A stretch of 64,000 nucleotides of DNA from Steinernema hermaphroditum. Its lineage: Eukaryota; Nematoda; Chromadorea; Rhabditida; Steinernematidae. Below, in pieces: positions 21,539-32,592 of the stretch (its first letter is position 1; each line of letters opens with the position of its first letter). Below the pieces are notes generated by a model. The model was not told the DNA's origin. It ran no database searches and saw only the letters and a program-made list of their open reading frames with translations. The stretch lies in assembly GCA_030435675.1 (NCBI GenBank), contig CM059623.1:10194012-10258011 (forward strand), read 5' to 3'. A program made the position numbers and the translations under genes.

Positions 21539-22822
21539 TCAAACGGCTCTGTAAATCACGCGGAATGTCACAAAAGCGTGCGTGGCATAAACGTTGACGA
21601 CGGCCAAAGAGCCTTCGGTGCGGAATCTGTGGTTACTAGGAACGTGTTCTGGTTTACAGTACCTATATCCACCCAAATCGAAGTCGCCCACCTTCAGCTC
21701 AACTCCTCCTTGTTGGCATGAACGGTGCACCTCGAGGCCGTTATTCACGTACTCCAGCTTTATCTCCAGCTTCTTTCCATGCATGGCCTTTATGTGCCAA
21801 TGGCACGTGGCGATGTTGTGCCCTTCGACATCATTCGCGATACTCCAAATGTGCTCGGGGTTAAGGGTGTGCCATTTCCCCGACTCTGTGATTATAGTCC
21901 CTCCGCAAGGCGCTCCTCTGAAGTTGCCCTCGGCCCGGAACTGACAGAAACGTCCTCCGAAGCCGAAAGGGCAAATGCACTTTGAGCAGTCGTTGGGATT
22001 CATGAAGCCCGAGTTCTTGCAGACATTCACCTGTCCCGCGCAGATCGAATCGCACTTGTACATTCTGTTCAGTAGGAGAAGATCACTGAGGGCGGGTCCT
22101 ATATCGTTTCCCATGGAAAACTGCCTCAGTCTATCCTTAGCCAAGATGACTGGTTTTGAAGGGTCCACAGCGTCATCCGAATCTAGCATAGAATTTTATG
22201 TGAACGTGCAGCTGGATTCATAACTTACATCCTTCATAGTGCATAATGCTACCGTAATCGTAGGGAACTCCGTAAGTCTTTGCGTAAATCCGCTCTATCT
22301 CAAAATCGTTGGCCCAATTTTTCCTGTAGTTGTTGACGGAAACATAACTGTCTCTATCCTTGCGTTGATGAGTGTGAATCAATCCTAGGCTGTGCCCGAT
22401 CTCATGCGTCACATTGGCGAACTGAAACAAAATTTGCCTATATTACCCACAATATTGGCACATACCGAATCACACCCATCTCCCAAAATAATTAGGTTCA
22501 TCGTGGGCGACTGATTCCGCCCAACAGAACTACTGCAGTCATTTCCAAAGATAAACCGCAATCCATTTCCACGAATTGGGGAGGCAAGTTCCCTAAACGA
22601 CAGACAAGTGTTTTGCTCGTAGAAAGTGATGGCTTCGTGAATCGTAGTCCGATGTCCTTCGGCTGTAATAAAAAGTGTTGACTTAAAAGCTCCAAAGCAA
22701 CACTTACGAAGTTTTTTGCTCAAGAAGTAGCGGATCGGCTTTTGGGATGACCATTCGACTCGACAGGCGGAAGAAAGATATCCGCTTGACAGAAGACAGA
22801 GAATGAGAACGCTGAAGGCCAT
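21539..22822 (-). CDS. Astacin-family zinc metalloprotease (NAS type), EGF and CUB domains
   Basis: Four exons (22822-22708, 22662-22466, 22421-22229, 22182-21539) encode 382 aa. A signal peptide (MAFSVLILCLLSSGYLSSAC) is followed almost directly by the catalytic domain, so the propeptide is very short. The zinc site HEIGHSLGLIHTHQRKDR (about residues 110-127) is complete (HExxHxxGxxH plus the downstream Arg-x-Asp-Arg), and the Met-turn is SIMHY. An EGF-like Cys cluster (about 210-255, KNSGFMNPNDCSKCICPFGF) and a C-terminal CUB domain follow. It is predicted secreted and active. The next gene but one upstream is an inactive paralogue with the same EGF-CUB tail, and both last exons are 644 nt. 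Confidence 0.92.
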
Positions 22823-23118
22823 TGGTGAAGGTCTCTCATAGAGAGAGCATAGCCATATATAGCAACTGTGACATCAAAAGCCATGCTATGAATGTGTAGA
22901 GTGATGGTGACAAAATATTACATCATGTGACTGTAGCTATACGTTTCTTCCAGCCTTTGACTATTTAAATTTCTCTTTTTGCCTTAAATTTATTAATAAA
23001 ATGAATTTATTCATTGCATTACAAAGACTGATCGATCGATCACTTTCGTTTTATACCTTGCTTCACAGAGTGAAGCTGGGAGTGAACGGAGATACCGTAG
23101 TACCTAAGCAATTGTAAG

Positions 23119-23568
23119 CTAGAAAAAACCTGTTGTCAGAGTACCTGGGGTGGTGCTTGTTCCATTCCGATGGCGATGGCGATGGCCACGGCGTCCATAA
23201 CCTCCAAACTGCAGTTCTCCAAAACGACTGCCGTCGCCTAATCCATGCTGCTGGCCTCCATTCCCGCTGAACAAACGTCCGCTCCGTTCTGCTCCAATTC
23301 CACGACGTCCTGCGAAAGGGTTACCGTATCCGATGCTGCCTTGATCTTCTCCGAATTGACCTTGTCCTCGGCGTCCATCAGATCTGTCTTCTGCGAAGGG
23401 CCATCCATTTCTTCCGCGTCCAAAGCGGCCGATGCCAGATCCACGGTCGTCTCCAAGACCGTAATCACCATTCCATCCATTCGCTGCGTCGTTCCCAAGA
23501 CGATCAGCGTTCCATCCTGCGACCAGATGGACCATGAGAAGAGAAGAGAGGACAAGGGCCTTCCACAT
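23119..23568 (-). CDS. Secreted Gly/Arg-rich protein
   Basis: A single exon encodes 149 aa. A clean signal peptide (MWKALVLSSLLMVHLVAG) precedes a low-complexity mature region rich in Gly, Arg, Asp and Trp, with repeated FGRGRNG / FAGRRGIG / GGYGRRG units and a His-Arg run (GHRHRHRNG). No Cys. Such proteins occur in nematodes as Gly-rich antimicrobial or cuticle-associated peptides; which applies here is unknown. A TATAAAA box lies 40 bp upstream of the ATG, supporting this start. It sits between the two astacin-type genes on the same strand. Confidence 0.75.
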   Translation of the reverse strand: MWKALVLSSLLMVHLVAGWNADRLGNDAANGWNGDYGLGDDRGSGIGRFGRGRNGWPFAEDRSDGRRGQGQFGEDQGSIGYGNPFAGRRGIGAERSGRLFSGNGGQQHGLGDGSRFGELQFGGYGRRGHRHRHRNGTSTTPGTLTTGFF

Positions 23569-23607
23569 CGCCTTCCGATGGAATGACTACTGTGTGGCAC
23601 AGGGCGC

Positions 23608-23614
23608 TTTTATA
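23608..23614 (-). promoter_or_regulatory. TATA box of the Gly/Arg-rich gene
   Basis: TATAAAA on the minus strand, 40 bp before the ATG at 23568, within CTATAAAAGCG. Position and sequence fit a strong core promoter with a very short 5' UTR. Confidence 0.6.
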
Positions 23615-23937
23615 GTTAACGTTTGGCTTGATCTGCATTTGTGGATTTTGGCGGCGGAGGAGTCAAAATGAGATCAAACGTGTTCACTTGATGTAGATCT
23701 CTGAGTCAGTCTCATTGTGAAACAGACCCGATCAGCGAGTAAACACCCTCTTTGTCATCTTTCTTTTGTTTGTGAAGTGTACGGTGACCAGTACTACATG
23801 ACAGGAATGTCCTTATAGTCCTTAAGAGATGAGCTTTGATAACTTTAACAGATCACAAATGCAGATACAGCTGACACTACAGTGGCCGGAAGTCGATGCA
23901 AATAAATGTCAAACGTCAAAATATAGCTGATTTATTT

Positions 23938-25170
23938 TCAAAACTGTTTGTATATCAACTCGAACGATATCATTCCATGAAGTACATACAGGTTGACCAT
24001 AGCTACATCTGCGTCCGTTTCGAAAATGTGATATTCGGGTCGTTGTTCCTGCTTGCAATACTTGTATCCGGCCAAGTTGAAATTGTTGACCTTCAGCTCC
24101 ACTCCTGCGTAAGCGCAAGAGTGGCGCTCGTCGATGCCGTTGTCCACCGTCTTCAACTTCAGACGGAGTCTCCTCCCTCTTGACGCCTTGATCCTCCAGT
24201 GGCACGTGACCAGATTGCTCAGGCGTTCTCCCTGCATGAGGTTCCAGATATTCTTGACATTAAGGGTTCCCCACTCCTCTGAGGCGAAAAGAGTACTTCC
24301 ACAAGGTTTTCCTTCGAAATTGCCTTCAGCTCTAAACTGACAGAGACGTCCTTCGAAGCCAAATGGGCAAATGCACTTTGTGCAGTCGTTGGGATTCATA
24401 AATCCCGAGTTCTTGCAGAGATTTACTCTTTTCGCACATTTCTCATCGCACTTATACATCTTGTTCAGCATTTGGATATCGCTGAAGGCTGGTCCGATCG
24501 AATTTCCCAAGGAGTACTGTCGCCGTTTATACTGTTCTTGAACAAGAATTGTGGGTTTAGAAGGGTCATCTGCACCAAAATCTAAATTGCCAGTGTCAGT
24601 ATATAGTCACGAAATGAAATTCTTACGAGATACTGGATGCATCATGCTTCCAAAATCGTAGCGAAGTCCGAGGTTATCAGAGTCCGACTTTTGCCAGAAT
24701 TCCTTTTTGACGTCTCCGCGAGCGTGTTCTGGATGAAGCGTTATGAAATCGTCTCTGTCAGAACGCGTATGGGTGGAAGTAAGTCCAAGAGAGGCTCCAA
24801 TAAGAGAAGCAGCTCCAGAAAACGGCCAGCACTTGTCGCCTAGAGTAATTCTCTGAATACCATCCTTATTGTCGGTCTTCAGTGCACACTCCTCCCCGCC
24901 TTCGATGTTTATGCCTCTACTCTTGAGAGGCCTTTCTCGCTCCTCGAAGCGGAGACATGTCAACTTCGAAAAGTCATTGAACACCTTCCGAATGTAGGCT
25001 GATTCTGTGTCATCTAAAGGAGATCATATTCACAGAGGTTATTCCCATGTGAACATACCGAGAATGTACTCGCTGACATAGAAAGGGATCCGTTCATTGG
25101 AAGCCCACAGTGGAGGACACTTTGAAAGAGCATCCGCAGCTAGCAGAAAAAGGAAGGCGAGAACACGCAT
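23938..25170 (-). CDS. Astacin-like protein with lost zinc site (pseudoprotease), EGF-CUB tail
   Basis: Three exons (25170-25059, 25013-24627, 24581-23938) with good splice sites encode 380 aa and no stops. After a signal peptide (MRVLAFLFLLAADALS) comes a catalytic-like domain. The segment aligning with the paralogue's zinc motif reads SLIGASLGLTSTHTRSDR (about residues 107-124), so all three zinc His (to Ser, Ala, Ser) and the catalytic Glu (to Leu) are gone. The Gly, the THxRxDR end and the Met-turn (GSMMHP) remain. The EGF (KNSGFMNPNDCTKCICPFGF) and CUB parts are highly conserved with the active paralogue at 21539. An intact frame with an erased active site suggests a binding or decoy role; family and fold are firm, role is inference. 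Confidence 0.88.
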
Positions 25171-26589
25171 CGCAGAACGACAGTAAGCTCCTGACCAATC
25201 GATAAATGGACTTGGCGTGTGAGAAAAGCGATGCGTTCGCATCTCGCAGGCGATGCTATTAATTCCCGAGAGCTTCTGGGGAATTAATTCATTGCACGTC
25301 AGAATAATTTAGTGAAGGACAGAATTCTAAAGAAGTCTGCATGTATGGAATACCACTCTTTTAATACAAACAAGATAGTTCGAATTGGTGAATTGGGTGA
25401 GGCTGGAACTGGGATCCTTTCTGATTCGAAATAGACAGTTACAGTTACAGATCGTTCGGGCCTTTTATTTGCGTCTCCAGCGGTCGATCGGGTCGTCCAT
25501 TCGCTCCTACCGAGGCTCTCTCCGAGATGACTACAAAAAGCACAGTACACCGTAGTCAACTTCTGGCTTCAACTTCCGCGTTCTTCCACGCGTGGACACA
25601 TTTGCAAGTTTACGCTGTTGGATGGGGAGAGACTTGCATCAAACCGTAGCCATTGATTCTCATCTGACTTCAGTGGAAAAGACGGTATCGGAATGGAAGT
25701 CGGCGATTAGTTTCTGCGGACGTGAGGAAGAGCTGTTTCCGGTGGAATCCGTAGCGATAGGACACAGTGAATGCGGAGTGTCATCTTGGGTTCGGCTGCA
25801 GACGTCGAGTGCTCTATCTAGTGACATGAATTGGATAAATTTAGAAGCTAGTTAAGGGATTTAGAGATTTATGGATCAACTTCCAGTTCATTGACATGGA
25901 TTCCATGCATGTGTATCCAGAGTTTCCAGGGGCCGATTTGACGAAACCATCTTAATTGAATTGAATTTGCCTCAAACTTAATTTTTGTTTTCGTTGTTTT
26001 CATCTCTTTCTTCAAAATCCAATCATAACAATCTACAAACGCTTTACGTGCGAACGCAATTCAGGAAAATTAAACGTTCAAATGACAAAGACGAAGACAA
26101 ATGGCAAAAATAAAGGGCGAGATGACACATGCGTGAAACAAACGTCGTCAAGCAAACGATGACGCGGCACGAACGTGGAGATACCCTTTGATTCGAATGC
26201 AAATGCCTTCCATGAAAATCTATTTGCGGAATTGAACAGAATGGCCAGTTTGCAGGCCTGACCTTACTGACTCAGTCAACATATTTTTAAAACAGATCAG
26301 AGAGATCTTGGCGTCTTCTCCAAAAAGTTTGCTTCAATGTGGGAATCGGAAAATTTCAATCTCTATTTAGTCAGATTCCTGCATGATCGGTCAAATGGCT
26401 TCACCAAGACCGTTCGCTACAGAAACTGTCGTCTTATAATCATCTGACTCATTTTCCGCCCGTGCCATTTATCACCACTAACAGCCTCCTCCTTGAAAGC
26501 CCAAAATGTCAAACATGTGCCAGTGATTCACTTTTGGCTTCTTTAAAAGAGGCTACGAATGGGGATTCAGTCATTGTGCCTCACCGACC
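25171..26589. other. Intergenic between divergent genes
   Basis: 1.4 kb between the ATG of the minus-strand astacin-like gene and the ATG of the + strand two-domain FAR gene. It should hold both promoters. A TTTAAAAGAGG string at about 26541-26552 may be the TATA box of the FAR gene. Open frames at 25299-25559 (-) and 25592-25855 (+) have no domain or splice support. Confidence 0.5.
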
Positions 26590-27919
26590 ATGAGGATCTA
26601 TCTTCTCATATTGGCTTTCGTCGGCCTCTCAGCAGCCCTCCCTGCACAGAAACTCCACAGTAGCGAGGCGGCTGCACCCAAAGACACCTTTCTTTCGAGT
26701 CCCTATACTCGGCAGCATCACCGTCTTATTGTTGACTACCTGAACATGATCCGAGTTTCTTTGAACGAACAAGTATTCCCGAAGGAGGTCCACGAATTCG
26801 TTCACTCAGTCAGTGAGAACACACCCAGTGCCATTTTTCACTCCCACTTTTCAGCTCTCTGATGATGACTTTGAGGCTCTACGAGTGATCATTACCGATC
26901 AGGATTGCGAAAATCGTGAAAATTGCAGTGTGTACATGAAAGAGGAGTTTCCACAGTTCGTCACAAGAGCTATGAGTGCCGTCGTACCGGTGTGGCAACG
27001 ATTGGAGTCTCTTAGCTGGGGCACTCTAAAGTTGCTCGGCTCGGTAAGGATTTTAAAATTCCGCATCAAATCAATTTCGGTCTTAAGATGTTGCTGTATG
27101 CTTCTGGAAACGATATACCATCTCGAGTAAAAACTGAAGACCATTTCGCTCTCTTCCTTATTGAATTCTACTGGTCCTGGCCGCAGGAGAATCGTGACGA
27201 GTTGGATCAACAGTTCCCTAATCTGTCGCACTTCGTGGGAGGTGGACTCTTTGTTTATTTGGACTAGCGGTGACCTCGCAGATCTTTAGAGCAGCATATC
27301 TCACATTGGGTCGGCCTTTACGAGGAGCTCAAAGAAGAATACGGATTCATTGCGGTGAAGCACTACACGAAGAAAGACTACATTGCTACTCTCGAAGAGC
27401 TTCAGGAAAAAGGGAGTGAACATAAGCCAGAACCTGTCTTTCCGAGAGAATTCTACGATTTTGTCGACTCAGTGAGTCAACCTCTCTGACTAGTCAGCAA
27501 AATGCGCTGTTTAGCTAACTGAGAGCGACTACGAAGCTGTGAAGTTGGTCCTCCCTCTCGTACGCGGAATCGCTCTCAATAACTACCCTCACAACAGCGA
27601 TGAGTTGATCACCAAACTCCACCGCAACTACCCGGATTTCTTCAAAAGAGCTGAAGTCGCGATCTACTCCTTCGGCGAAAGATACAACGCCATGTCTACC
27701 GAGACAAGAGAACTCGTTTCCTCAATGCGCTTTTCGGATCTTACCGAGATGATTGCGGCTATGATTTTTAGCGTTGCGACAAAGGGCTCGAGACTACCAT
27801 ACCATATTCCTTTCGCGTCTGCGCAATTTCTTCAGTGGCCCAAAAAGAACCAGGAAGAAGTGGGCACCATCCTCCCCGGACTCTCTTCGTTCGCAAGATG
27901 CAAGTTGCCTTGTCCTTAG
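26590..27919 (+). CDS. Two-domain FAR-like secreted protein (tandem fusion)
   Basis: Five exons (26590-26808, 26855-27043, 27088-27241, 27290-27471, 27515-27919) join in phase to give 382 aa. A signal peptide (MRIYLLILAFVGLSAALPA) is followed by a first FAR-like domain (FPKEVHEFVHS, LSDDDFEALRVII, ELDQQFPNLSHFVG). Where single-domain relatives have their short last exon, this gene instead reads into a second domain (FPREFYDFVDS, LTESDYEAVKLVL, HRNYPDFFKRAEV, YNAMSTETREL). The second half has no signal peptide of its own. Weak points are the GTCAGT donor at 26809, the TTAAG acceptor at 27087 and the 3' end; a further exon up to 28083 is possible but no good donor was found. The alternative is two separate damaged genes. 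Confidence 0.65.
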
Positions 27920-28739
27920 CTGAATCTACCGTATATTTCAGTCTTAGTTGAGACGAGCATTCACAATGTCGACGAGTTCTTCGACAAATACTTTAAGAAG
28001 GACCAAGACGATAGTCGTCTTATCACAGAGTACTGCTGGGCTCACAAAGACAATTGCCTTCCGTGGAAAGCGATCAATTATTAACTGAGAATTGTATCTC
28101 TATTGTGCATTATATAGCCACAATTGTTCTAATAACTCGTTTCGAAAATAAAGTGCTGGAAAATGTACACGCACTCTCCTTTATGATAGTGGGATGGAAT
28201 AACAGCTCCAGCAGAGCTGGAAATAGACCAGTTTCAATAAGCCTCTCTGTACGGCAAGATGTACTGTGGGGTGGCAAAATTGGAACGGCCTGTAGATTCT
28301 CAAAACCTCAGTATTATTCAAAAGAAAGTTTGCAAAGCGGAACATATGAAGCCTACATGTTACGTTTGAATCCAGCCGCTTTCTCAATGATCGGTGTAAT
28401 CGGAAATGAGGTCACCGTAGACTGTTTAGTTGGCTGATCACAAAGTATACGTCCAAACACGTAGACATGATAAAGAGAGAATATCATGTATCTTTGCAAA
28501 AGCGCTTAATTTCACGTTCGTTCCTATACAAAATTCCATAGTTTTACGATAGAATCATCCGAAACATCCATGACTAATCTCCAGAATGTGTCACTTTTCT
28601 GGAAGCCATATTTCATGAAATGTTTGTGGCTCACAACAAAAGCCGAAATGCCACTGTTCGTCACTGATTCATTCACGTCCACTACAAATGTGCTCTAAGA
28701 TGGCGTTCCTGTCAGTGTTCCCTAGAAAGCCACCCAAGA
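27920..28739. other. Intergenic / possible 3' end of the FAR fusion gene
   Basis: An open stretch after a TATTTCAG at about 27939 reads LVETSIHNVDEFFDKYFKKD and continues to a stop at 28083. It looks like the short last exon of other FAR genes but could not be joined with a proper donor. The remainder to 28739 has open frames on both strands but no recognisable gene. Confidence 0.35.
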
Positions 28740-29592
28740 ATGAGGCTCTTTCTGTTGACCATCTTCGGCCTCTGCGCGGCGTCTCCTTCCACCCAACTAG
28801 CCGACGGGGTGCTTTCAAAGGGCGCCGACTCCATTTCTAAGTACCTACCGTACCAAAAAATATTTACGGAGAAGGCGTATGTCTCGGGTCTCAGCCGGAT
28901 CCACGAGATCCTCCACAAACTGAACGGTACAGTACTTCCACCGGAGTTCTTCGAATTTGCGGAATCGGTAGGGACCAGCTTTTTGGCTTTTCTTTTCTAG
29001 CAGCTCCTTTAAGCTGACTGAAGACGACTACGACGCAGTAAAACTCGGCTTTCTCGTTATCAAGGAGTTGCCGTCCTTTAGGCGGAGCACCTATGTCCTC
29101 GTCAGAGAGCTGATGACGAAGTACCCCGAGTTCTACGAAAGAGCCTACGTGGCTCTCGGCTCTTTTCTGGACAAATGGTCCACTCTGCGCCCGGCGACTC
29201 AGTCTCTAGCTAGATCTGTAAGATTTCTGCATCTCTGATAGGTTTACCACAGGCACATTCAGCTGTGGAAGTACTATTTGGAACATTCGATGAAATCGGA
29301 CACAGACAACACCGCGCTTATTTTCAAATCCGTGCTTTCACAGTATGCGAACTGGCCCGAAGAGGACAAGAACGAGCTGGACAAACTATTACCGAAGTTG
29401 TCGGTCCTCATGAACAGTAAGTTCTTAACACTGCGACTTTTGGAATAAATCTCTAATTCAGCTATTAACGGCAATGTCGAATCGGGAAAAGACATATTCG
29501 ACGGAAGTAGCAGCAATGAGGTGGATTCTGTTCACGACGTTCTCTATGTGACAACACAGATCCTAAAATTTGTCCTACAAACTAGCGCTTAA
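28740..29592 (+). CDS. Fatty-acid/retinol-binding (FAR) family protein
   Basis: Four exons (28740-28967, 29014-29217, 29263-29416, 29462-29592) encode 238 aa. Signal peptide MRLFLLTIFGLCAASPS. Core motifs: VLPPEFFEFAES, LTEDDYDAVKLGF, MTKYPEFYERAYVAL, DKWSTLRPATQSL and ANWPEEDKNELDKLLPKLS. Intron positions and phases match the other FAR genes, although the acceptor before LTEDD is TTTAAG. The C-terminal tail is divergent. Part of intron 2 and exon 3 (29216-29427) has a nearly identical inverted copy inside the transposon at 31139-32621. Confidence 0.78.
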
Positions 29593-29794
29593 AACTGTTC
29601 CTTTCCGTCTTCTAATAAATCCATCTTATGCTATACGTCCCTTGTTATCCATGAAGAGGTCCTTTTTAAGCATAGGGTAAGGAGAAAAACGGATGAAAAA
29701 ATGCTTCAGCAAACGAAGCTGTTCGATGATCGTGCACGGAAGTAATTTGAGGTTTATCCGCAAAAGCTCGCTTAAGTGATCACTTCCTATGAAA

Positions 29795-29895
29795 TCGTCG
29801 CAGTCTGTGAACACGAAACCCGTATTTAGTGTGTAATAAAGAAAAAGCGACCTCGACGGAGAAGATCACTCTTAAACCTCTGAAACGGTCTATCA
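29795..29895 (+). promoter_or_regulatory. FAR upstream block, copy 2
   Basis: About 322-422 bp upstream of the FAR ATG at 30217. It matches the blocks at 33690-33800 and, inverted, at 20250-20352, each upstream of a FAR gene. The wider flank (29730-30216) is also duplicated before the gene at 34032, so simple co-duplication is as likely as regulatory constraint for that pair. The third copy is more diverged. Confidence 0.6.
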
Positions 29896-30216
29896 GTGGC
29901 AGTTCCTTTCTTGAAAAGTTCCGTTACTTGGTCTGCTCCATAAATTTTCTCATTCTCATTTTTCTCAAAATATTTATTAGGCAATCTCCTCGTTTCTGCT
30001 GCTATTAGTTCCAACTTGTTCATGGCCTGTAAGTGTAGAAATGGTCTTCTGATCATGACTACCCCGAAATCTCTGGGTTCTCAGCACTTCGGAACTTTCT
30101 AAATCGTGAATGTTTGTTATTGGTACCTAAAAGTTTGAATTCGTTCAATCAGATCGTGATATCAGATATTCGACATATTTCGACTTTTCGTTCCTTCCAG
30201 GTAGTCCAAACCAAAG

Positions 30217-31062
30217 ATGAAGGCACTTCTGCTGCTGACAGCTCTCTTTGCACTCGCCGCGTCTCGTCCGGCCGCCGACCCATCGGATATCTCCGATGAC
30301 GAAATGGTTAAAATACTGACATATATGACGTATGAGATGGTATTGGAGAAGGACGTTTACTCGGAAGCTCTCGAGTTCGCAAAGCTTATGAGCTCCAAAC
30401 TGAAAGGAGCGATTCTTCCTCTGGAATTCTACGAGTTCGTTGACTCGGTAACTCAATACGTCATTTGTGAAGACTGAACGTGAGACATTTCAGATAACTG
30501 AGAAAGACTTTAGAGCGGTCAAAGCAGGTGGAAAGGCCTTGATTTCCCGTGTATTGAAAGACGGCTCTCATGCAGAATTAGTCGAAGACTTGAAGAAGTT
30601 GCATCCCGACTTCTACACCAAAGCTCACAAGATGGTTGTCGGTCTGAGGAAGAAGTGGTCCACCCTGACTCCCGAAACGCGGAAACTGGCCGCCGGAGTA
30701 AGATAGTTTCTGAAACTGTAGGCATTAGACAACAACATTTAGCTTTGGAAGCACTTTGTGGCGTACTGGAAGGACGTAGTGAACTCAGACAGCGATGCGA
30801 CTCCGCCCACTGAACAACTCGTGAATGAAATTTTCGACGATTACGTGAAGTGGCCGGAAAGCAACAAAAAAGACTTGGACAAGATGTTCCCTAAACTGTC
30901 GGTGCTCGTGAAGGGTGAGTTCGGAGACATGATCGGGTTTTACTTTTTTTAGAAATGAAAAAGAACGCTCGCAAGAAACCCAGCGGAACAGAAAAAGAAC
31001 CCTCTGTGGAGGAAGTCTTTGACACGATTGCCGAGATCCTGAACCATAAGCCATCTCCGTAA
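30217..31062 (+). CDS. FAR family protein, duplicate pair member 1
   Basis: Four exons (30217-30447, 30494-30697, 30743-30914, 30953-31062) encode 238 aa: signal peptide MKALLLLTALFALAASRPAA, then AILPLEFYEFVDS, ITEKDFRAVKAGG, KKLHPDFYTKAHKMV, WSTLTPETRKLAAG and VKWPESNKKDLDKMFPKLS. It is nearly identical to the gene at 34032 in exons 1-2 and in intron 1; exon 3 differs more (KDVVNSDSDATPPTEQ region). Expected role is secreted lipid binding. A Tc1-like element lies 76 bp past the stop. Confidence 0.82.
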
Positions 31063-31218
31063 TAATTCCGATGAATCTGCATCTGTTCTTTATTCGTATT
31101 TCATTCACTAGTGAATCACTAACATTATCCATACAAGATACAGTGGCGGCCGTATAAATAGCCGCACTCCCTACATAAAGTTTTTATTGCCGATTTACCC
31201 TGGATTTTAAAAAGTGGG

Positions 31219-32266
31219 CACTAAACCGGCTCCACCCCAGCTCATCGTGAGACAACTCATCGGCGACGACTCATCGTGAGACAACTCATCGGCGACAACT
31301 CATCGTCGACAACTCATCGGCGACAACTCATCGGCGACAACTCATCGTGGGACAACTCATCAGCGACAACTCATCACAGGACAGCTCATCTTTGCCAACT
31401 CATCGTGGGACAACTCATCGTCGACAACTCATCGTATTCTTTGAAATGATAAGGTTTCGTCGCGATGTCGGTTTGTACGGTAGTCTACAGAAGAACTGCT
31501 AGACATGTCTCTGCATGCTTACATCCTTTGGGTCGTATTTTGAAGTTTTGGGGACCGCGTTTGTCGCCCTAAAGGCTTCAGCTTAAGGGTTTAAAGACAG
31601 CCCTTGTGCTGGTGATGGCGTTCTATAACGCTACCAGAAAAAAAAACCTAAACTAGACAGACAAAGGGTAGACAGACAAAATGCCGAAGGACAGAAACCT
31701 TGTCGTTTGATATTTTATGAGAGGGCGGACAACGAGTTAAAAATGGCAGACGGATTACAGTGCCATCAACGAGCGAACAGTGTCCTTTTAGCTTCATGTT
31801 TGTAAATCATTAAAAGGGAAAACGTTCTGAGCTTATCCGTTTCTCTATAGGAATGGTTTTCTTCCGCAGAAAGGGTAGACAGAGTAAGATATCGAAAAAC
31901 AGAAACCTCCGTATTTGATATTTTATGAGAGGAAGGACAATTCCTAGAAATTGAAAAAAATCCTATCATTTCAAAAAATACGATGAGTTGTCGACGATGA
32001 GTTGTCCCACGATGAGTTGGCAAAGATGAGCTGTCCTGCGATGAGTTGTCGCAGATGAGTTGTCCCACGATGAGTTGTCGCCGATGAGTTGTCGCCGATG
32101 AGTTGTCGCCGATGAGTTGACGCCGATGAGTTGTCGCCGATGAGTTGTCGCCGATGAGTTGTCGCCGATGAGTTGTCGACGATGAGTTGTCGCCGATGAG
32201 TTATCCCACGATGAGTCGTCGCCGATGAGTTGTCTCACGATGGGCTGCGGTGACACCCACTAAACC
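31219..32266. mobile_element. Fold-back element with 9-bp target duplication (MULE-like)
   Basis: Element 31228-32257 is flanked by the direct repeat CACTAAACC (31219-31227 and 32258-32266). The ends are inverted (GGCTCCACCCCAGCTCATC against GGTGTCACCGCAGCCCATC). Most of each arm is a tandem of an 11-14 bp unit containing ACTCATCG with GACA spacers: about 200 bp on the left (31241-31440) and about 270 bp, inverted, on the right (31977-32247). The arms end on the inside at a shared CGTATT.TTTGAAATGATA string. The 530-bp loop has no recognisable gene. A 9-bp duplication suggests a Mutator-like element, but no transposase confirms it. Confidence 0.75.
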
Positions 32267-32380
32267 AAGGGCACTGTCAGATGTAGAATTTATCAAGCAG
32301 CAAAATGGTTTTACTTATTTTCCGTGCAGGACCCACCATGCAGACAGGGAATGTAATACATTCGGCCGGCTCATATTCCT

Positions 32381-32592
32381 TGTTAAGAGCTTACTGTTCA
32401 TGAGGACCGACAACTTCGGGAACAGTTTGTCCAGCTCGTTCTTGTCCTCTTCGGGCCAGTTCGCATACTGTGAAAGCACGGATTTGAAAATAAGCGCGGT
32501 GTTGTCTGTGTCCGATTTCATGGAATGTTCCAACTAGTACTTCCACAGCTGAATGTGCCTGTGGTAAACCTATCAGAGATGCAGAAATCTTA
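32381..32592 (-). pseudogene. Captured FAR gene fragment
   Basis: On the minus strand this reproduces 29216-29427 (intron 2, all of exon 3 and the start of intron 3 of the FAR gene at 28740) with few changes; for example it keeps ANWPEEDKNELDKLFPKLS and the GTAAG donor. It has no start, no other exons and lies within transposon ends. Note that it has KLFPKLS like other FARs where the parent now has KLLPKLS. Confidence 0.88.

Noticed and set aside
29626..30056. Minus-strand gene between FAR loci (frame MNKLELIAAETRRL)
   Set aside because: The matching duplicated sequence at 33.7-33.9 kb contains stops and indels in this frame, so it is not under coding constraint; it overlaps the FAR upstream block.
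31241..32247. CRISPR-like array
   Set aside because: The short repeats have spacers of only a few bases, occur in two inverted arms, and the window is eukaryotic; they are transposon arms.
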